Source of the DNA: Actinomycetospora sp. NBRC 106375
GTDB taxonomy: Bacteria; Actinomycetota; Actinomycetes; Mycobacteriales; Pseudonocardiaceae
DNA: 64,000 bases
Direction of reading: 5' to 3'
Assembly: GCF_030269665.1 (NCBI RefSeq)
Contig: NZ_BSTS01000006.1
Coordinates: 1 to 64,000, forward strand
In this document: piece after piece, positions 59,548 through 64,000 of the stretch
Layout: each line of letters starts with the position of its first letter
How positions within the stretch are numbered: position 1 is the stretch's first letter
Program-made: the position numbers and the translations under genes
Notes under the pieces: generated by a model
What the model was told of the DNA's origin: nothing
Database searches by the model: none
What the model saw: only the letters and a program-made list of their open reading frames with translations

Positions 59548-60006
59548 TCAGGATGCCCGCAGCGACCACAGCTCGTCCGGGTGTCCCAGCACGACCGTCG
59601 CCCCCGCGGCGCGCAGCTCGTCGGCCGACGAGCCGCCCCACCCGGCGCCGACGGGCCGGAGCCCATGCGTGATCGCGGCGTGCATGTCGACCGGACCGTC
59701 GCCGACGAGCAGCGAGCCGGTCGGGGCGTCGGCGAGCCCCAGACCCAGCAACGCCTCGGCCACGGCCGCGTCCTTGTCGCCGCCGCCGTCCAGCCCGGCG
59801 ACGTGGGCGAAGGATCCGCCGACGCCCAGCTCGTCGAGCACCCGGCGCGCGACCCGCGTCGACGCGGACGTCGCCAGGGCCAGCGCGGTGCCGTCGCGGT
59901 GCAGTGCCTCGACCAGGGCGACGGCCCCGGGCGCCGGGCGCGTCGTCCCCGGGGCCGTGAGGGTGCCGTCGAGGTCGAACACGACGACGGGGAACGCGGG
60001 CGTCAC
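59548..60006 (-). CDS. HAD-superfamily phosphatase
   Basis: The 152-residue product has FDLDGTL with the nucleophile Asp, ALATSAS for motif II, GGDKDAAV with the conserved Lys and LLVGDGPVDM for motif IV. The cap is minimal, so it is shorter than typical phosphoglycolate phosphatases. The substrate is unknown. GTG 60006 is the start. It precedes dinB by 4 bases. Confidence 0.85.
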   Translation of the reverse strand: MTPAFPVVVFDLDGTLTAPGTTRPAPGAVALVEALHRDGTALALATSASTRVARRVLDELGVGGSFAHVAGLDGGGDKDAAVAEALLGLGLADAPTGSLLVGDGPVDMHAAITHGLRPVGAGWGGSSADELRAAGATVVLGHPDELWSLRAS

Positions 60007-60059
60007 GGTGCCGAGTGTGGCAACGGTTCGAGGGACGGACGGTCGGGGACCCGCCGCGC

Positions 60060-60266
60060 ATGGGTTACGACGTCACGCAGGTGCAGAAGTCGCTCGCCGG
60101 GTTCCGGTACCCGGGCGGGCCGCAGGAGCTCGCGGACCACGCGGGCTCGCAGGGGGCCGACCAGCAGCTCGTCGACACCCTGAAGGGGCTCGACAAGCAG
60201 CAGTTCGACGGCCCGAACGCCGTCATGGAGCAGCTGAGCAAGTCCGGGGTGCTCGGCGGCAGCTGA
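60060..60266 (+). CDS. DUF2795-type small protein
   Basis: The 68-residue product reads YDVTQVQKSLAGFRYPGGPQ, ELADHAGSQGADQQLVDTLK and FDGPNAVMEQLSK, the pattern of the small helical DUF2795 family. Its function is unknown. ATG 60060 is used; upstream in-frame codons are not family-like. It diverges from the HAD gene and is followed by a strong hairpin. Confidence 0.78.
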   Translation: MGYDVTQVQKSLAGFRYPGGPQELADHAGSQGADQQLVDTLKGLDKQQFDGPNAVMEQLSKSGVLGGS

Positions 60267-60280
60267 GGCCTCGGAGAACG

Positions 60281-60329
60281 AACGAACGGCGCTCTCGCTG
60301 CCTGTGAAGGAGCGGGAGCGCCGTTCGTT
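60281..60329. terminator. 14-bp perfect hairpin between convergent small genes
   Basis: AACGAACGGCGCTC (60281-60294) pairs perfectly with GAGCGCCGTTCGTT (60316-60329) around a 21-nt loop. On the plus strand it ends in GTTT. It lies between the convergent genes at 60060 and 60367 and is likely a bidirectional terminator. Confidence 0.75.
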
Positions 60330-60366
60330 TCTCGGGACCCGGCGCGACCGGCCCGGCCCGCCCGCC

Positions 60367-60630
60367 TCAGTGCGGCAGCGTCGGCAGGCCGCGCTTGACC
60401 ATGTCCCGGGCGCCCTCGAGCGTCCCGTCGCCGACCCACGTGTTCGGGTCCAGCTGGGAGACGTTCCATCCGCCCGGCCGCACGCGGGTGGAGTAGAGGA
60501 ACGTGTCCTTGTTCTCGACCCACTGGATCTCGTAGTCGATCGGGTCCTGGCCCTGCGTGCTCCAGCGCCAGGCAGCGCCCGACCCCCGCGACGTCTCGTT
60601 GAGCTCGACGCCGTCCACCTCGATGGCCAT
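60367..60630 (-). CDS. Small Trp-rich protein of unknown function
   Basis: The 87-residue product begins MAIEVDGVELNETSRGSGAA and is rich in Trp and Asp (WRWSTQGQDPIDYEIQWVEN, SQLDPNTWVGDGT). It looks like a small beta-structured protein. ATG 60630 has a GAAGGGG site. I do not recognise a family. Neighbours are other short genes of unknown role. Confidence 0.65.
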   Translation of the reverse strand: MAIEVDGVELNETSRGSGAAWRWSTQGQDPIDYEIQWVENKDTFLYSTRVRPGGWNVSQLDPNTWVGDGTLEGARDMVKRGLPTLPH

Positions 60631-60706
60631 GCCCACCCCTTCACGGCTCCGGTGAGCCGATCGGAGCAGGAATCTACCGGCCGATCGGGGTGACGGGCAC
60701 ACCCTC

Positions 60707-60949
60707 TCAGGCGGCCGAGCGCGGAGCCCACCCTTCCCGGGTGAGCGCACCCACGATGCGCAGCGCGTCCGCGCGGTGGTGGTCGGCGGTGTGGGTCGTC
60801 CAGCTCCACTGTTCGCACTCGGCGTGCAGCAGGTGGGCGACGACGGTGACCGCGTGCTCACGGTCGTCGACGGGGATGTCCGCGACGCGGGGACGGGCGC
60901 CCGGGCGCATCAGCTGCGCGATGGGCGAGTGGGCGGGGACAACACTCAT
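60707..60949 (-). CDS. Small protein of unknown function
   Basis: The 80-residue product reads SVVPAHSPIAQLMRPGARPR, VADIPVDDREHAVTVVAHLL, then a His/Trp-rich segment (ECEQWSWTTHTADHHRADAL). ATG 60949 has a good GGGGAGG site seven bases upstream. The frame is open further upstream, where a stretch again encodes PVADIPVTVV, suggesting a partial duplication or a longer original gene. Function unknown. Confidence 0.6.
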   Translation of the reverse strand: MSVVPAHSPIAQLMRPGARPRVADIPVDDREHAVTVVAHLLHAECEQWSWTTHTADHHRADALRIVGALTREGWAPRSAA

Positions 60950-61145
60950 GACGGACCTCCCCTGCGGTGACCGGCGGTCCGGTCCCGACCGGGTCGTACG
61001 CCGCGGCGACGTCGACGCGTCCTGGCACCACCGAGGGTGACCGCCGCGGATCGCGCGGGGAACGACAAGGGACCCAGGCCACACCACCGTGACGGGGATG
61101 TCCGCCACAGGGTCGGGTGCCCGTGTGACCGGCATGATGGCGGCC

Positions 61146-61886
61146 ATGGCCACAGCGAGGGAGCCGGCGGCCGGCTGGACGGTGGAGCTCGACACGACCC
61201 CGGGACGGCGGCAGGCACAGGAGGAGTTCCTGCTGCGCCACCCCGACGGTGAGACCGAACGGATCACCCTGCACGACTACGCGCGGGTGTACTCGGTGCC
61301 CGGGCTGTACGAGGACGTGGTGCAGCGGCGCCTCGAGTGCGCCTCACCGGCCACCGTGGCGGAGGCACTGGTCGAGGCCGCCGGGGAGCATGGCGTCGAG
61401 GGGCTGCGCGCCTTCGACCTCGGCGCGGGCAACGGTGTGGTCGGCGAGGAGCTGCGCGACCGGGGCGTCACGGTCGTCGCCGGCGCCGACGGCGTCCCGG
61501 AGGCGCGGGAGGCCGCGCACCGTGACCGCCCCGGGCTCTACGCGCACTACCTCGTGGGCGAGCGGCTGGACGTCGAGGAGGTCACCCGGCTGGTCCGCGA
61601 CGAGGAGCTCACCGCGCTCGTCGCCGCCGGCGCGGTCGGCGCCGGGCACGTCCCGGTGGACGCGCTCGCGCAGCTGTGGGACGCGTTCCCGCCCGGGTCG
61701 TACCTCGCGCTGACGCTCGCGGCGGGCGAGCAGGACCACGACGTCACCGACGTCGAGGGGATGCTGGCGGCGACCGCCGACACGGCGCACCCGTCGCGCA
61801 CCGTGGTGCGCCGCCGCTTCCGGCACCGGGTCTCGATGGCCGGCACCGAGCTGTTCTACCTCGTGCTGGTGGCCGTCAAGGAGTAG
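61146..61886 (+). CDS. SAM-dependent methyltransferase-like protein
   Basis: The product of about 246 residues has a class I methyltransferase motif I (LRAFDLGAGNGVVGEELRDR) and a following acidic strand (VVAGADGVPEAREAA). An N-terminal segment with ERITLHDYARVYSVPGLYED precedes it. Later motifs are weak (FPPGSYLALTL). The substrate is unknown. ATG 61146 is used; ATG 61134 or 61137 are near alternatives and none has a clear ribosome site. Confidence 0.75.
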   Translation: MATAREPAAGWTVELDTTPGRRQAQEEFLLRHPDGETERITLHDYARVYSVPGLYEDVVQRRLECASPATVAEALVEAAGEHGVEGLRAFDLGAGNGVVGEELRDRGVTVVAGADGVPEAREAAHRDRPGLYAHYLVGERLDVEEVTRLVRDEELTALVAAGAVGAGHVPVDALAQLWDAFPPGSYLALTLAAGEQDHDVTDVEGMLAATADTAHPSRTVVRRRFRHRVSMAGTELFYLVLVAVKE

Positions 61887-61887
61887 C

Positions 61888-62178
61888 TCAGCTCCCGGAG
61901 CCGTGCACCAGCGTCAGCCGCGGCCGGATCGCCGGCGGCGTGACGGCGGGCCGGCTGGGCTGCGGCCCGGGTCGCCCGACGGGGTGCGGGCCGCGGCGGC
62001 CCCGGCGCGGACGCGAGCTCCCGACGAGGCCCGCGAGCTCGTTGACGAGGTCGTCGGCGAGCTCCTCGGAGAGGACACCCCCACCGGAGTAGTCGTCGAG
62101 CACGTCGAGCCCGCGGCGCCACGGGGCACCGCCCGCCGCCGCGGCGTCGTCGTGCGCGCCGACCTCGTCGCTGATCAT
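61888..62178 (-). CDS. Small basic-tailed protein of unknown function
   Basis: The 96-residue product has an acidic N-terminal half (SDEVGAHDDAAAAGG, DDYSGGGVLSEELADDLVNE) and an Arg/Pro-rich C-terminal half. It converges with the methyltransferase gene with 1 base between stops. ATG 62178 lacks a strong ribosome site. I do not recognise a family; coding status rests on frame openness and placement. Confidence 0.45.
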   Translation of the reverse strand: MISDEVGAHDDAAAAGGAPWRRGLDVLDDYSGGGVLSEELADDLVNELAGLVGSSRPRRGRRGPHPVGRPGPQPSRPAVTPPAIRPRLTLVHGSGS

Positions 62179-62367
62179 TGCGACGGACGTTAGCCCTGGT
62201 GAGGCGTCGTTCTCGCGCTCGATGATCCCATGGAGTGACCACTCGACCGGAGCGCTTCGGGGCCACGCCCCGGCTCGGGATCACTCGTCCGACGGCGTGT
62301 CGGACTCGGGCGTGCCGTGTGGCGGCCCTGGGCCGGACGGGTGCGCCCGGCGGCCGGGTGGGCCACG

Positions 62368-63765
62368 ATGATCCGCGTGGAGAATCACACGACGCGACCC
62401 CACCACGTCGCGATCGTCGGTTCCGGGCCGTCGGGCTTCTACGCCGCGGCCGCGCTGCTGGACGCTGCGGCGAGCGAGGGACCCGACGTGCGGGTGGACA
62501 TGTTCGACCGGTTGGCCACCCCGTGGGGTCTGGTGCGCGCCGGCGTCGCCCCGGACCACCCGAAGATCAAGTCGGTGAGCGCCCAGTACGACAAGACCGC
62601 CCGGCGCGAGGGGTTCCGGTTCTTCGGCCACGTCCACCTGGGCGACGACCCCGCCGAGCCCGGCGTGGTCACCCGCGACGAGCTGCTGGAGCGCTACGAC
62701 GCGATCGTCTACGCGGTCGGCTCGCAGACCGAGCGGCGTCTCGGCATCCCCGGCGAGGACCTGCCCGGCAGCATCGCCTCGGTCGACTTCGTCGGTTGGT
62801 ACAACGGCCACCCCGACTACGTCGACCTCGCGCCGCCGCTGGACACCGAGCGGGTCGTGGTGATCGGCGCCGGGAACGTCGCCCTCGACGTCGCGCGGAT
62901 GGTCCTGCTCACCGAGGCCGACCTGCGCGCCACCGACACCGCCGACCACGCCCTCGACGCCCTGGTCGGCTCCGGGGTGCGCGAGGCGCTGATCTGCGGG
63001 CGCCGCGGCCCGGTCCAGGCGTCGTTCACCACCACCGAGCTGCGCGAGCTCGCCGACATCGACGACCTCGGCGTCGTCGTCGACCCCGAGCAGGTGCCCG
63101 CGGGCATCGCCGACGACGACACGCTCGCCAAGGGCACCCGCCGCAACCTGGAGATCCTGCGCGGCTTCGCCGAGTCCGGCCCCGACCCCGACGCCCGCCA
63201 GCGCATGGAGTTCCGCTTCTACCGCTCGCCGGTGGAGATCCGCGGCGACGGGAAGGTCGAGGAGATCGTGCTCGGGGTCAACCGCCTCGAGACCGACGAC
63301 AGCGGACGCACCCGCGCGGTCGACACCGGCGAGCGCGAGACCATCCCGACCGGGCTCGTGCTGCGCGCGGTGGGCTACCGCGGCCTCGCCCTGCCCGGCG
63401 TCCCGTTCGACGAGGACACCGGCACCGTGCCCCACACCGAGGGCCGCATCGGCGAGCACAGCGACGACCACCGCCGCGAGTACGTCGTCGGCTGGATCAA
63501 ACGCGGACCCACCGGGATCATCGGCACCAACAAGAAGGACGCGAACGAGACCGTCCGCCACCTGCTCGCCGACCTCGCCGAGCAGACCCCGGTCGAGCAC
63601 CCCGACGACGTCGAGGACTGGCTGCGCGACCGCTGCCCCGACCTGGTCGACCAGACCGGGTGGGAGGCCATCGACGCCCACGAACGCGGCCGCGGCGAGC
63701 CCGGCGGCCGCCCGCGCGTCAAGGTCGTCGACCGCGACGAGCTGATCAAGGTCTCCCGCCCCTGA
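62368..63765 (+). CDS. fprA: Ferredoxin/flavodoxin-NADP+ reductase (FprA-like)
   Basis: The 465-residue product resembles adrenodoxin reductase: FAD loop VAIVGSGPSGFYAAAALL, LATPWGLVRAGVAPDHPKIK, GFRFFGHVHLGDD, the NADP loop VVVIGAGNVALDVARM, RRGPVQASFTTTELREL and the C-terminal WIKRGPTGIIGTNKKDA. It passes electrons from NADPH to ferredoxins and could serve the P450 encoded at 33538. ATG 62368 or GTG 62377 is the start. Palindrome F follows the stop. Confidence 0.95.
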   Translation: MIRVENHTTRPHHVAIVGSGPSGFYAAAALLDAAASEGPDVRVDMFDRLATPWGLVRAGVAPDHPKIKSVSAQYDKTARREGFRFFGHVHLGDDPAEPGVVTRDELLERYDAIVYAVGSQTERRLGIPGEDLPGSIASVDFVGWYNGHPDYVDLAPPLDTERVVVIGAGNVALDVARMVLLTEADLRATDTADHALDALVGSGVREALICGRRGPVQASFTTTELRELADIDDLGVVVDPEQVPAGIADDDTLAKGTRRNLEILRGFAESGPDPDARQRMEFRFYRSPVEIRGDGKVEEIVLGVNRLETDDSGRTRAVDTGERETIPTGLVLRAVGYRGLALPGVPFDEDTGTVPHTEGRIGEHSDDHRREYVVGWIKRGPTGIIGTNKKDANETVRHLLADLAEQTPVEHPDDVEDWLRDRCPDLVDQTGWEAIDAHERGRGEPGGRPRVKVVDRDELIKVSRP

Positions 63766-63773
63766 CCCCCAAT

Positions 63774-63813
63774 GTGAGCAGTTGGCGCCCCTATCGGGGC
63801 GCCAACTGCTCAC
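63774..63813. repeat. 40-nt GTGAGC palindrome, copy F
   Basis: Perfect 18-bp arms (63774-63791 and 63796-63813) flank TATC. All 40 bases equal copy A at 2100-2139, more than 61 kb away. It lies between the convergent fprA gene and the partial gene at the window edge. Confidence 0.92.
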
Positions 63814-63816
63814 GTG

Positions 63817-64000
63817 TCAGACCGCGATCCGGCACTCCGCCATGGCTTCGGGGGTCGCGAGGAGGGTGGAGACGTAGACGCCGACGTGGTGGCGGATCTC
63901 CGCGTCGAGGTCGCCGAGGCGGCGCAGGAACACCCCGCCCACGCCGCGCGTGCGGATGTCGGCGTCGATGTCCTCGTTCGCGATCGCCTCGACGTCGATC
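63817..64000 (-). CDS. C-terminal part of an unidentified protein, cut by the window edge
   Basis: Reading the minus strand from the window edge gives an open frame of about 60 codons ending at TGA 63819-63817. The product includes AIANEDIDADIRTRGVGGVF, then LRRLGDLDAEIRHHVGVYVS and ends AMAECRIAV. It has no start inside the window. The amphipathic pattern suggests a helical C-terminal domain. I do not recognise it. Confidence 0.55.
   Translation of the reverse strand, partial: IDVEAIANEDIDADIRTRGVGGVFLRRLGDLDAEIRHHVGVYVSTLLATPEAMAECRIAV

Noticed and set aside
62223-62283. Terminator between the small orphan gene and fprA
   Set aside because: The outer TGATCCC/GGGATCA arms are 7 bp and the genes on each side diverge, so a terminator makes no sense there. 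A small inner hairpin (62258-62272) may be incidental.

Overview
The window is very GC-rich, with GTG and ATG starts used about equally and dense ATGA/GTGA overlaps. Its gene content is that of a high-GC actinobacterium: a mycothiol-type maleylpyruvate isomerase fold protein, an F420-type PPOX protein, FprA-like ferredoxin reductase, a PucR regulator, a ChaB/Rho_N protein, and a DinB with a C-terminal extension. A member of the Pseudonocardiales is my best guess; that is inference from style and content. No gap between genes exceeds about 210 bases, and I saw no tRNA, rRNA, CRISPR array or prophage.

Layout. 1-300: the right end of an IS481-type element, followed by exactly half of a 40-nt palindrome. 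385-3173: a Tat-exported metallophosphoesterase and a patatin. 3275-10407 (minus strand): an adenosylcobalamin-dependent diol/glycerol dehydratase operon reading HbpS-like protein, GlpF, small, large and medium subunits, reactivase large, reactivase small, with a GntR regulator upstream. A divergent one-protein sensor/LuxR hybrid follows (10503-11951). 12057-17186: aldo/keto reductase and a glycosyltransferase group (two GT9, one GT4) with a metallo-beta-lactamase-fold hydrolase. 18804-24188: an aromatic-acid module (Pht5-like decarboxylase, AAHS-type transporter, PadR regulator, aldehyde dehydrogenase, SDR). 24189-36690: assorted housekeeping and stress genes, a frameshifted esterase, CopC, an L,D-transpeptidase, a macro domain protein, isochorismate synthase, a P450 and a flavin monooxygenase. 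36895-39459: the cobalt importer CbiMNQO. 39481-49392: regulators, acetyltransferases, a phosphatase, a fused homocysteine methyltransferase/MTHFR with a PucR regulator, WrbA, a DUF2267-PCD fusion and a DMSP-lyase-like cupin. 49403-64000: an ABC-2 exporter, a benzoylformate-decarboxylase-like enzyme, epoxide hydrolase, TetR- and MarR-controlled oxidoreductases, DinB, small proteins, FprA, and a truncated gene at the edge.

Functional links. The diol dehydratase needs adenosylcobalamin, and the cobalt importer about 27 kb away could supply the metal. GlpF would admit glycerol or propanediol, and the nearby aldo/keto reductase or one of the aldehyde dehydrogenases could process the aldehyde product. 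These links are inferred from family knowledge.

The most unusual signal is non-coding. Six intergenic palindromes share one plan: 18-nt arms, a central TATN-like tetranucleotide, and ends that read GTGAG/CTCAC. Five are exactly 40 nt and one is 39. Arm interiors differ between most copies yet stay self-complementary, while the copies at 2100 and 63774 are identical. Several supply a stop codon or abut a start codon of the neighbouring gene, and a seventh has apparently been split by the IS element. Two further dispersed hairpin families occur, one of which sits in frame inside a glycosyltransferase gene.
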